Shown here piece by piece: positions 15,879-23,546 of a stretch of DNA of 27,104 bases. The stretch comes from CAZJQD01 sp964548165 [NCBI: uncultured bacterium]. Lineage in GTDB: Bacteria; UBA8481. Each line of letters opens with the position of its first letter. The first letter of the stretch is position 1. The position numbers and the translations under genes are program-made. Location of the stretch: the NCBI GenBank assembly GCA_964548165.1, contig CAZJQD010000041.1, forward strand, positions 1 through 27,104, in the 5' to 3' direction. The notes under the pieces were generated by a model. That model made no database searches, was not told the origin of the DNA, and saw nothing but the letters and a program-made list of their open reading frames with translations.

Positions 15879-16637
15879 TCAGTGCGGAACGAACCGCAAC
15901 TCATTCTTAACGTCATCCCATCCCACCTCCACGCGGCGCCCATCGGCGCGCTCCAGGAGGACGGTGTTCCCGTCCCGGACCAACCTCACGGGCCCGGGGC
16001 CGAGGTCGACCGCGCTGTCGCGCCACCAACCGAAGCCCTGCCAGTGAAAGACCTGGAGCTGAAAGACGCTACGAGCATGCGCGAGTTCGAGCAAACGGAT
16101 TCGCCCACCAAGAGAGGCAAGCTCGAAATCCGCGTACCGCCGCCCGCAGAACCAGAGCGGCGTCAGCCGACCCCGGCGCCACCGGAAGAGATGGAGCTGT
16201 TGCCGCAGTTTGCCTCGAGGGGCGGTGGCGGTCGCGGCGCCCCGATCGAAGACGCCGGCGACGATCTCGGTCTCGCCGTCTCCGTCGATATCGGCGAAGC
16301 GGACCATGAAGGGCGCATACTCCGCGTGTCGAAATCCGCTCCATGCCCCCGCTCCAGGACGCGCTCCGCCCAGCGCGCGAACCAACAGCCCTCCCGCGCC
16401 CAGGACGGCGGTCTCGGGCGGCCACGCCCGTCCGAGCGTGTCCGGTGTCACACCGCCGGCCCCGCGGAGAGCGACGACTTCCTCAACCAGCCCATCACCG
16501 TCCAGGTCCACGAGCTGTGAACTCGTGATGGCCGCGGCGGATAGAGCGTCAACGGGAGTTGGTTCCGGTCCCGGCTCACTCCCCGCGCGATGCGCGGCGA
16601 AGAAGAGAAGCGCTGTGAACACCAGGACGGTCTTCAT
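15879..16637 (-). CDS. Exported FG-GAP/VCBS-type repeat protein
   Basis: The 252-aa exported protein has a signal peptide (MKTVLVFTALLFFAA). Two calcium-loop FG-GAP-like units are clear: LVDLDGDGLVEEVVAL (42-57) and FADIDGDGETEIVAGVF (114-130), each with the D-x-D-x-D-G-x-x-E pattern. The rest is beta-rich with many aromatic residues (FHWQGFGWWRD). It is probably a small or partial beta-propeller at the cell surface or in the periplasm. ATG 16637 was chosen because it starts the signal peptide; the in-frame extension to 16652 has only a TTG. It follows the HAD gene by 11 bases and precedes DUF3160 by 13, so these two exported proteins may act together. Exact function unknown. Confidence 0.8.
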   Translation of the reverse strand: MKTVLVFTALLFFAAHRAGSEPGPEPTPVDALSAAAITSSQLVDLDGDGLVEEVVALRGAGGVTPDTLGRAWPPETAVLGAGGLLVRALGGARPGAGAWSGFRHAEYAPFMVRFADIDGDGETEIVAGVFDRGAATATAPRGKLRQQLHLFRWRRGRLTPLWFCGRRYADFELASLGGRIRLLELAHARSVFQLQVFHWQGFGWWRDSAVDLGPGPVRLVRDGNTVLLERADGRRVEVGWDDVKNELRFVPH

Positions 16638-16648
16638 CGACCAGGCGG

Positions 16649-17332
16649 TCAAGGCGCGGCGACAGCCAGGTCGAAGGTATCGCGGAGGTCACGCATGGTT
16701 TCCCACTCGTAGTCGGGCGCCTGCTCCTCGATCCGACCGTAGCCCGTCTTCACGAACGCAATGCCGACGCCGGCCGCCCTCGCCGTCTCGATGTCGACGG
16801 CGGAATCGCCGACGTAAAGTGCGGTGGAGGGGGAAGCCGCGCGCCCGGACGCGCGGGCTGTCGCCTCGACCGCATGCAGGAGCCCCCTGGGATCGGGCTT
16901 CTTCCAGGCGACGGCATCGGCGCCGAATACGGCGTGAAAGAACGGGGTCAGCGCGAGGGCATCAAGGAGGCGGACGCAGAAGCGGTGCGGCTTGTTGGAG
17001 AGGAGCCCGACGCCGATGCCGGCGGCGCGGATCGCGGAGAGCGATTCCACGACGCCGTCATAGATCCGGGCGTGATCGGCGCAGTGCTCGTCATGATGCG
17101 CCGCATATTGAGCGCGCGCGGTCTCGATCGCTGAGGCCGAATCGATCCCGAGGGCCTTGGAGAGCAGGTGCTCCACGCCCCACCCGAGGAGCGGCGGCAC
17201 GTCTTCAAGGGCGAGAGGGCCGAGGCCGTGCAGGGCGCGTACATGCGCCAGCGATGCCGCGATGTCGCGGTGGGTCTCGACGAGGGTCCCGTCGAGGTCG
17301 AAGACGATGACGGATGGCGCGGCCGCTTTCAC
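16649..17332 (-). CDS. HAD-family phosphatase, phosphoglycolate phosphatase-like
   Basis: The 227-aa cytoplasmic HAD hydrolase has all four motifs: motif I FDLDGT (Asp12, Asp14), motif II LLSNK (Ser112, Asn113), motif III lysines in WKKPDP (144-145), and motif IV GDSAVD (175-180). The helical cap between motifs I and II is of the C1 type used by phosphoglycolate phosphatase (Gph) and related enzymes, and YVGDSAVDIETARAAG strongly resembles Gph. Substrate is not certain. The start is GTG 17332; no Shine-Dalgarno is seen, but TAAACT lies six bases upstream (17339-17344) and could be a -10 element giving a leaderless message. It appears to be the first gene of the minus cluster running down to 9631. 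Confidence 0.88.
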   Translation of the reverse strand: MKAAAPSVIVFDLDGTLVETHRDIAASLAHVRALHGLGPLALEDVPPLLGWGVEHLLSKALGIDSASAIETARAQYAAHHDEHCADHARIYDGVVESLSAIRAAGIGVGLLSNKPHRFCVRLLDALALTPFFHAVFGADAVAWKKPDPRGLLHAVEATARASGRAASPSTALYVGDSAVDIETARAAGVGIAFVKTGYGRIEEQAPDYEWETMRDLRDTFDLAVAAP

Positions 17333-17389
17333 GGTCCCAGTTTATCCGACGTCGAGGTCCCATCCCATCGCCGTCCCCACGACCAGTTG

Positions 17390-20095
17390 TTACCGTGCCA
17401 GGGCGGCGGCCAGGGCGGTGAGCGTAAGCGAGGGACGGCCGTCGATGGAGACGACGCCGGCCAAGGCTCCCGCGCGCTCGATGCGACCGACGAGCCGGGT
17501 CGAGGCCAAGGCCCGGCCGGATTCCGCGCCGGAGGTTGTCCGTGCGGTGGCCAGGGCCAGAGTCGCCAGCGATTCAGCATCGTCGGTCGCGCCGAGGCGC
17601 GAGAGTTCGGCATCCGGAGGCAGGGCGAAGGCGCCTGAAATCTTCGAGGCCGCCTGCGCCCATGAGCTCTCCCCCGTCTCCCTAGCCGCACGCTCCAGCG
17701 CCGCCTTGACGAGAGCGAGCGTCAGCGCGTCCTCGCCGCGGAGCGAAGACGACGAGAGCGCCGTTGCCGCTCGATCGATCGCGGCCTGGTGTGATGCGGG
17801 CTCCGCGAGGAGTCCCAGCAGGGCGAGCGCGGTGACGCGGACGTTGTTCGAACCCGAGACCTGCCAGAAGCCGTCCGCGCGCTGATGACGCACCAGGTAC
17901 CGGCGCGCCTGGACCTCGGCGGTGACCGACGGACTGTTTCCCGCCGCCTCGACCTCGTCGGCCTTCCACGAGCCGTCGGCGGCGACACCGTAGCCGGAAA
18001 TCCCGGGCGACGGAGGCGCGCTCGCCGTGGGCATGACGGTGGAGAAGAGCCTGCCGGCGACTCGGGCCAGGGACGGAGCTCCTCCACGTCCACCGCGTGG
18101 TCCGAAGACGGCGTTCCAATTCCACCCTTGAGGAAAGGCGACGGGAACCTCGATCTCGTGGACGAGACCCGTATCCGCTCGCACCGTGCGGCGTTCGATG
18201 ACGACGAACGCGGTCCACGGTGACGAGAGATTGTTGGCCAGGGCGATCGGCACCACGCGGCGCCGCGTGGCGGACTCGTCCGCGCGTTCCGCACCGTCAA
18301 GAATGGCCTGGATCTCGGCCTTGGCCGCAAGCGCGCCCAGGTCGACGCCGCCCGCCGCGACGCGATGCGGTGTCAGCTCCGCCCTCCACGGGTCGCGCCC
18401 TTCCTTGCCCACGAGATTCACGTGAGCGGGAGCGGCGCCGCGAAAGCGCCCGCTCACGACGAGCGGTTCACCGGCGAAGAGGTCGGGCAGGTCCGCGGGG
18501 AAGTGCTCGATCGCGGGTGCCGTTCCATCGATCTTGAGCCCGGTGAGGATCGGGGACGAGAAGCGACGCGTCAGGGTGAGGATGGCGCCCTCGACATCCT
18601 CGTCGGGAGTCAGGAGCAGGCAGGAGCCCTGCGTGCGGCGCGCGATGCCCTTGAGCATGGCGTCGTTGACAGCGTAGTCGATCCCGAGCGTGAAGATGCG
18701 CGTGCCGCCGGCGTGTCGCCGAACCGCCTCGAGCACCTCGGCCTCGTTCCCCACCTGTCCGTCGGTCAAGAGAACGACTATGCGCTCGCGCTCGGGATCG
18801 CGTCCGCGGCGGAGCATGGCCTCCAGCGGGCGCAGGATCTCGGTGCCGCCGTCGGCGCTGAGGCCGTCGATCCAGGCGTCGGCGCGATCGAGCGTCGTCT
18901 GGTTGAAGGGCAAGGCGGCGTTGTCGAGCTCGGTCCAGTTGTCGTCGAACTCGACCAGCCGGATCGTGTCGCGGCTCCCGAGCCCGCGCAGGAATCCCTT
19001 CACGGCGCGGGTGGCCGTCGTCCACTTCGACCCGGACATCGAGCCGGACGAGTCGAGGATGAAGACGACCTCGCGTCCCGATATCTCGGCCGCGGACCGC
19101 CGCGCGGGCCACGCCACGAGGAGAAAGGGCGTGCCGGCATCGGTGCGATCACCGATCCAGAGCTCGGCCTCGGGCCGGGACTCGCCGTCGGCGGAGGATC
19201 CCGCGGGCTTCCAGGCGAGGATGAAGTCGCGGTTCGGCGTCTCCGTGGCGCGGCCCAGGGCCACTTCCGTGAGCCCCGCGCTCGTCGTGACGCTGATCGG
19301 ATGACTCGGCGACGCGATCGCGGCAGGCGATCCGTTGATGCTCACGCGAATGTCGATCGCATGACCGGGAAGGCCGCTGGGAACGTAGGGCAGGTCAAAG
19401 AGGGTCGGATCCTCGAGGCTGGCCGGGCAGTAGCGCGGAGCGACGACCGTGGGGAAGGTGAAGCGCAGGCCGCTCGACGCGAAGGTTAGCGTCTGGACGT
19501 AGCGCAGGCGGACGGCGATCTCCTGGCCGGGAAGGACGTTGGCAAGCCGGGCACGAAAGACATTGGAGCGGCGTTCCTCGACGAGCACGGCGCCGTGGCC
19601 GGCCTGCTGCGCGTCCTCGAACATCCGGCGCGCCTCGTCCAGCTCGCGGACCTCGCCGCGCAGGCGGCGATCGTCGATGACGACCTCGAGCCCGCGCAGA
19701 GCGGCATCGCCGGGAAGCGGAAACGTGTAGCCGACGGTGATGGGGAAGGTGGCGGGATTATGGTAGTACTGGATCACCTCGACCTCGGCCACGGGGCCGA
19801 GAACGTTTGCTCGGACCTCCGTGCGCCGTAGTGCCAGGATCCCGGTCTCCTTGCCGGGGCGGGGAACCGGGATCGGCGGTACAGGACAGGGACGGCACCA
19901 CTCGTCGTACTCCGGGATCCGCACCTCGCCACCCGAGGCATGGGCGGGGCCCGATGACGAAGACGCCGACGACCCGGCAGCGCTGGTGTCGGACCGGGAC
20001 GCGCCCGGTGCGGTCTTCTCGATCGAGAGGGCCGGTGCTCCAGCCATCAAGGCCAGCGCGAGCGAGAGAAGTGCGAACCGCGTGAATCTCGACAT
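17390..20095 (-). CDS. Exported VIT/VWA-domain protein (inter-alpha-trypsin-inhibitor heavy-chain-like) with helical C-terminal domain
   Basis: The 901-aa protein has a signal peptide (about 1-24), a Ser/Ala linker (to about 55), a VIT domain (about 85-215; GYTFPLPGDAALRGLEVVI), and a von Willebrand A domain (about 343-510) with an intact MIDAS motif DSSGS (348-352) and LLTDGQVG (442-449). Residues about 720-900 form an alpha-helical repeat region with RRYLVRHQRADGFW and ALALLGLLA, like alpha-alpha toroid/prenyltransferase-type repeats. ATG 20095 has GGAGGAAA about 10 bases upstream. The VIT-VWA order matches bacterial proteins of unknown function, possibly surface adhesion or protein-protein contacts. 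It lies next to the ECF sigma/anti-sigma pair and has an ECF-type promoter (20145-20172). No sorting signal is seen. Confidence 0.9.
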   Translation of the reverse strand: MSRFTRFALLSLALALMAGAPALSIEKTAPGASRSDTSAAGSSASSSSGPAHASGGEVRIPEYDEWCRPCPVPPIPVPRPGKETGILALRRTEVRANVLGPVAEVEVIQYYHNPATFPITVGYTFPLPGDAALRGLEVVIDDRRLRGEVRELDEARRMFEDAQQAGHGAVLVEERRSNVFRARLANVLPGQEIAVRLRYVQTLTFASSGLRFTFPTVVAPRYCPASLEDPTLFDLPYVPSGLPGHAIDIRVSINGSPAAIASPSHPISVTTSAGLTEVALGRATETPNRDFILAWKPAGSSADGESRPEAELWIGDRTDAGTPFLLVAWPARRSAAEISGREVVFILDSSGSMSGSKWTTATRAVKGFLRGLGSRDTIRLVEFDDNWTELDNAALPFNQTTLDRADAWIDGLSADGGTEILRPLEAMLRRGRDPERERIVVLLTDGQVGNEAEVLEAVRRHAGGTRIFTLGIDYAVNDAMLKGIARRTQGSCLLLTPDEDVEGAILTLTRRFSSPILTGLKIDGTAPAIEHFPADLPDLFAGEPLVVSGRFRGAAPAHVNLVGKEGRDPWRAELTPHRVAAGGVDLGALAAKAEIQAILDGAERADESATRRRVVPIALANNLSSPWTAFVVIERRTVRADTGLVHEIEVPVAFPQGWNWNAVFGPRGGRGGAPSLARVAGRLFSTVMPTASAPPSPGISGYGVAADGSWKADEVEAAGNSPSVTAEVQARRYLVRHQRADGFWQVSGSNNVRVTALALLGLLAEPASHQAAIDRAATALSSSSLRGEDALTLALVKAALERAARETGESSWAQAASKISGAFALPPDAELSRLGATDDAESLATLALATARTTSGAESGRALASTRLVGRIERAGALAGVVSIDGRPSLTLTALAAALAR

Positions 20096-20144
20096 GAGGG
20101 TGTTTCCTCCCGGAGCGCGCGTCCTGCGCGTCGCTTCCGATGCA

Positions 20145-20172
20145 TGAGACGAAGAGCCCGCGAATCGGTTCC
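20145..20172 (-). promoter_or_regulatory. Candidate ECF sigma promoter in front of the VIT/VWA gene
   Basis: On the minus strand GGAACC (20172-20167) is followed after 15 bases by CGTCTCA (20151-20145). This is the classic ECF arrangement of a GGAAC -35 and a CGTC -10 at about 15-16 base spacing. Transcription would begin near 20138, giving a leader of about 43 bases that includes the GGAGGAAA ribosome site before ATG 20095. The 162-base gap between the anti-sigma stop and the VIT/VWA start otherwise shows no gene. No similar element was seen in front of the sigma gene. Confidence 0.6.
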
Positions 20173-20257
20173 CGGAGGATGACAAAATTCCGGACGCGCT
20201 CCATCGGGAGAATTTCGCTACCGGCGCGGCGCCGCGTGCGATGCCCGCGCGGCGGGA

Positions 20258-21316
20258 TCAGCGCTTCAGGTAGGGGTTGGTGAGCGACGCGGCCGTGGTA
20301 TCACGGAAGGCGTCACGGGAGAGGGAACGCAGTTGCTGGGACTGCGTGAAGCTCGTCACGCCCACCGCGTCATCGCCCGCAAGGGACCGCAGGAAGAGCT
20401 TGGCGCCGGTCGTGCGCGAAGCAGGTTCTCGCGAGGGCATGGAGGCCAATGACGAGAAGCCCGACGCGGTACCTGCCGTTCTTCTCGTGACGGTGGTTGT
20501 AGCGATGGGCGACCCGGCCTCTTCCACGACGAAAGTTTTCGCGCTCTCGTCGCTCGTGGGCATAGTGGAGCGCGCGGGAGCTGGGAACGTCGATACAGGC
20601 AGGGCCGTCGCAGGAGGTTGGGGGGCGACGGGAGAAACGGCGGCGGGGGCGACGTCAGGCGCTACGGTATAGGGCTGAGGCCCCGGTGCGCCAGCAGGCG
20701 CCGCGCCACCTGGAGCCGCTGTCAAAACGGCGCTCCCCTCGCGCGTCACCGCCGAAGAACGGACGGCGGGGGACGACCGGAGAACTCGCCCTGGAGGCGA
20801 TGCCGGCGCGAGCACTTCCGCTGCCGGTATTCTTATCCCGTCCTCGGACGCGTACGCATCCTCGGTCGCGCCCGCTGAAGACACTGAGGAGGTGGCTTCT
20901 TCAGCCGCTGGCGCCACCGGTGCCCGCTCACTCGTCGTCGCGTTAAGCTCGATCATCGGTTGAGGCGCAGAGACGACGCTGGGATTCATCGGTTGCAGCA
21001 GGTCGCCTCGCTCGCGGCTGAAGACCACGACGACGCCGACCAGAAGTAAGGCGGCCAGGGCCCTCAGCGGGGTGAACCAGGTGCCGCGGCGCGCGGCGAC
21101 GCCGACGGGCGCGGACTGCCGGATGCGATCGATGAGCGCGGCGGGCGCGGGGGACTTGAGCGCGCGAAGGCCGTTGACGACGTGGCGCGCGAGATCGGCC
21201 TCGGCGCGGCAGGCCGCGCAGGCCGCGACATGGGCGGCGACGGCGCCGCCGGTCGCGCCGTCCAGCTCGCCACGGACCCAGCTATCGAGATGATGTTGAA
21301 CCTGCGGGCAGTTCAT
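20258..21316 (-). CDS. Membrane-bound zinc-finger anti-sigma factor
   Basis: The 352-aa protein would bind and hold the adjacent sigma factor. A zinc anti-sigma domain opens the protein: Cys3, then HVAACAAC (His29-x3-Cys33-x2-Cys36). A single membrane segment follows (about 84-100, LRALAALLLVGVVVVFS). The remaining 250 residues would be periplasmic and are low complexity, rich in Ala, Pro, Ser and Thr, so a sensing or disordered region. ATG 21316 overlaps the sigma stop as ATGA and has GGGAGG six bases upstream; ATG 21322 is too close to that ribosome site. Gene order, coupling and domain order all agree with an RsiW/ChrR-like role, with regulated proteolysis or ligand-driven release as the likely trigger. 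Confidence 0.87.
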   Translation of the reverse strand: MNCPQVQHHLDSWVRGELDGATGGAVAAHVAACAACRAEADLARHVVNGLRALKSPAPAALIDRIRQSAPVGVAARRGTWFTPLRALAALLLVGVVVVFSRERGDLLQPMNPSVVSAPQPMIELNATTSERAPVAPAAEEATSSVSSAGATEDAYASEDGIRIPAAEVLAPASPPGRVLRSSPAVRSSAVTREGSAVLTAAPGGAAPAGAPGPQPYTVAPDVAPAAVSPVAPQPPATALPVSTFPAPARSTMPTSDESAKTFVVEEAGSPIATTTVTRRTAGTASGFSSLASMPSREPASRTTGAKLFLRSLAGDDAVGVTSFTQSQQLRSLSRDAFRDTTAASLTNPYLKR

Positions 21317-21918
21317 GGCCATCCTCCCAACTGCTTCTTCACGCTCTCGCGCATCAATTCCCGGGACCGGAAGAGCTTCGACTTCACGGTGCCGACCGGA
21401 AGGTCCAGCACCACCGCGATCTCATCCATGCCCATGCCTTCGATCTCCGCGAGGACGACGATCTCCCGCCGGTCCTCGCTCAGTTCCGCCAGGGCGGCCT
21501 CCAGGACCGCCGCCTCTTCCGCCCGAAGCACCTTGTGCGTCGGGTCATCGGGAGCGCGGTGCCGGCCAGGGTCGACCTCCCCGCCGTCGCGCTTCCGTGC
21601 CACCTGGCGCTTGGCAATCTCGTCGCGACCCACGTTGATCGCGATCCGATACAGCCACGTCTCTGGCCGGGCCTCGCCGCGATACGCGGGTAGAGCCCGC
21701 CAGGCCCGCAGGTAAACTTCCTGCGTCAGATCCTCGACATCCTCGCGATGCCCGAGCATGCGCCAGAGGAGCCCGTGGACGCGGTCGACCGTGGAGCGCA
21801 CGAATTGATCGAGCGCAACCGGGTCGAGCCGCACGAGGGCGTCCCGATCGATAGGACTCGGCTCAAGGGGGGTGGGTTCCGAGATTTTGGGCGGCGCGGT
21901 CACGTTCTTGGCCACCAT
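21313..21918 (-). CDS. ECF RNA polymerase sigma factor (sigma-24/RpoE type)
   Basis: The 201-aa sigma factor has region 2 at about residues 38-108 (EDVEDLTQEVYLRAWRAL at 59-76, then PETWLYRIAINVGRDEI) and region 4 at about 140-195 (GMDEIAVVLDLPVGTVKSKLFRSRELM, split here as GMDEIAVVLDL and GTVKSKLFRSRELM). There is no region 3, which defines ECF sigma factors. The first 25 residues are a Pro-rich extension. ATG 21918 has only a weak upstream GGA. It overlaps its anti-sigma gene, so the two are made together and the anti-sigma factor would hold it at the membrane. Its likely target, by promoter pattern, is the VIT/VWA gene just downstream. It starts 48 bases after the radical SAM gene on the same strand. 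Confidence 0.93.
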   Translation of the reverse strand: MVAKNVTAPPKISEPTPLEPSPIDRDALVRLDPVALDQFVRSTVDRVHGLLWRMLGHREDVEDLTQEVYLRAWRALPAYRGEARPETWLYRIAINVGRDEIAKRQVARKRDGGEVDPGRHRAPDDPTHKVLRAEEAAVLEAALAELSEDRREIVVLAEIEGMGMDEIAVVLDLPVGTVKSKLFRSRELMRESVKKQLGGWP

Positions 21919-21966
21919 ACCAGAATCCGCGCGGAGGCGGAACGAGCTCGCGGGAGGGCTAAGCCT

Positions 21967-23433
21967 CTACCAGTTGAAGACCTTCTTAGCCACAAAGGCC
22001 AGGGCGTCGATGTCGGGGGTCTTCCGGAAGCTGTGCCGCTTCCAGCGGGCGCGGTAGAGGGTGGAGAGCGCGGAGATGCCGGCGCTGACGAACGGGTTCG
22101 CGCCGAAGGTGCGCTTGAGCCGCGTGCCGTCGATGAACTTGGAGGTGAAGAGGAGCATCTCCAGCGTATCCCGCCGCTCCGCGATCCAGGGAGACGCCAG
22201 GTGCTGACGGTTGAAGACCGACCAGCCCTCCAGCGTCTGGGGCTCGATGAATCCGTCCTTCACCGCCAGGTTGAAGAGCTCGGCGCCGGGATAGGGAACG
22301 TAGACGTAGAAACCCGAGACGCTCGCATTCGGGTTCTCCGCGAGCATCGTCAGCGCGAGGTCGACCGTGGCCGTCAGGTCCTCCAGGGTCTCGCCGGGAT
22401 AGCCCATCATGAAGTTGTACGTGCAGCGGATCGGCGTCTGCGCGAGCTTGCGGTTGGCGTCGTGGAACTCCTCGAGCGTCTCTTCCTTCTTGATGAGCTC
22501 GAGAATGCGCGCCGAGCCGGTCTCGAGCCCGGGCTGGACGACGCGCAAACCCTTGTCGTAGAGGCGCTGGACATCCATGCCGAGGATGTCGTCCATGCGG
22601 GTCTGGACGTACCATTCGTACTGGTTGTCGATGAGCTCCGCGACCTGGGCGCCGCGCTTGCGATCGACGAAGAACTCCTCGTCATGGAACTCGATCGCGT
22701 CCAGGCGATACTTGCTCTTGAGCTCGAGCGTCCTCTCCATGAGAACCTCGGGCGACTGGCGACGCCAGCGGCGCTGGGAAAGAACGGGCTGGCAGCAGAA
22801 GGTGCAGGAGAAGGGACAGCCCATGGAGCTGATGTAGGGAAGCGACCGGACCTCCTTGCCGAAAATGAGCGGCCCGGAGATATAGCGCTCGACGTCGACG
22901 AGGTGATACGGGAGCCCGGGGATATCGTCCTGGTTGACGAAGCGCTTCGGGTCCGTGCCCGTGCCGTTCTTGATGAACTTCTCGCCCTCAACGTAGGCGA
23001 TGTCCGGGAGATCACGCCAGTCCTGCTTCTTGTCGAGCCGTTCCACCAGGTCCCGGAACGTGACCTCGCCTTCTCCCATCACGACGATGTCTACGAGCTC
23101 GTGGCGGGCCGTGGACTCGGGGACGAGCGTGGGGTGATTGCCGCCCCAGACGATGGGGAGGTTCGCCCGCGCGTCGCGGACCACCCGGGCGGCCGCAAGA
23201 CCGCCCTTGATCTGGGTCCCGGTCATCGAGGAGATGCCGACGCAGAGCGTTTGGTCGTCGATGGCGGCCCGGAGGTGATCGGCCCACTCGGGATCGATCC
23301 GCTGGTCGATGATGAGGACCTCGTAATCGGGGTCCACCGTGGCGGCGACCGAGAGCACGGCCAGGGGAAGCCAGATGGAGACGCCCTTCACATCGAGCCC
23401 GGTCTGGGGGTAAACGAGGATGACGGCGGCCAC
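21967..23433 (-). CDS. Radical SAM protein with N-terminal B12-binding-like domain
   Basis: The 488-aa protein has an N-terminal B12-binding-like Rossmann domain (about 1-150; VILVYPQTG, VWGGNHPTLVPE at 95-106, GEGEVTF at 120-126) and then a radical SAM core with the cluster motif C-x3-C-x2-C (CPFSCTFC, Cys206, Cys210, Cys213). Later landmarks are QPGLETGSARIL and FMMGYPGETLEDL. This is the domain plan of class B/BchE-type enzymes (methylation or cyclisation of unreactive carbons). The classical B12 base-off DxHxxG motif is not seen, so cobalamin binding is not assured. The start is GTG 23433 with no Shine-Dalgarno; TATGCT lies six bases upstream. Substrate unknown; neighbours give no pathway hint. 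Confidence 0.9.
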   Translation of the reverse strand: MAAVILVYPQTGLDVKGVSIWLPLAVLSVAATVDPDYEVLIIDQRIDPEWADHLRAAIDDQTLCVGISSMTGTQIKGGLAAARVVRDARANLPIVWGGNHPTLVPESTARHELVDIVVMGEGEVTFRDLVERLDKKQDWRDLPDIAYVEGEKFIKNGTGTDPKRFVNQDDIPGLPYHLVDVERYISGPLIFGKEVRSLPYISSMGCPFSCTFCCQPVLSQRRWRRQSPEVLMERTLELKSKYRLDAIEFHDEEFFVDRKRGAQVAELIDNQYEWYVQTRMDDILGMDVQRLYDKGLRVVQPGLETGSARILELIKKEETLEEFHDANRKLAQTPIRCTYNFMMGYPGETLEDLTATVDLALTMLAENPNASVSGFYVYVPYPGAELFNLAVKDGFIEPQTLEGWSVFNRQHLASPWIAERRDTLEMLLFTSKFIDGTRLKRTFGANPFVSAGISALSTLYRARWKRHSFRKTPDIDALAFVAKKVFNW

Positions 23434-23439
23434 GAGAGG

Positions 23440-23470
23440 AGCATACCACGCGAAACGACACGTCGGTCAA
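23440..23470 (-). promoter_or_regulatory. Possible promoter for the radical SAM gene
   Basis: On the minus strand TTGACC (23470-23465) and TATGCT (23445-23440) are 19 bases apart. The -10-like element ends six bases before the GTG start, so transcription would begin at or beside the start codon (leaderless message). The spacing is longer than optimal. Confidence 0.3.
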
Positions 23471-23505
23471 CGAAAGAGGACCGAATTAGTATGACATCAA
23501 ACCTC

Positions 23506-23534
23506 TTGACCCTCCCCTCGCGCTCTTCTATTCC
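23506..23534 (+). promoter_or_regulatory. Possible promoter for yceD-rpmF-plsX-fabD
   Basis: TTGACC (23506-23511, 5 of 6 to the -35 consensus) is followed after 17 bases by TATTCC (23529-23534, a weak -10). Transcription would begin near 23541, about six bases before the yceD ATG, and no Shine-Dalgarno lies in TCTCACCC before that ATG. A leaderless or very short leader is implied. The -10 match is poor. Confidence 0.35.
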
Positions 23535-23546
23535 TACCTCTCACCC

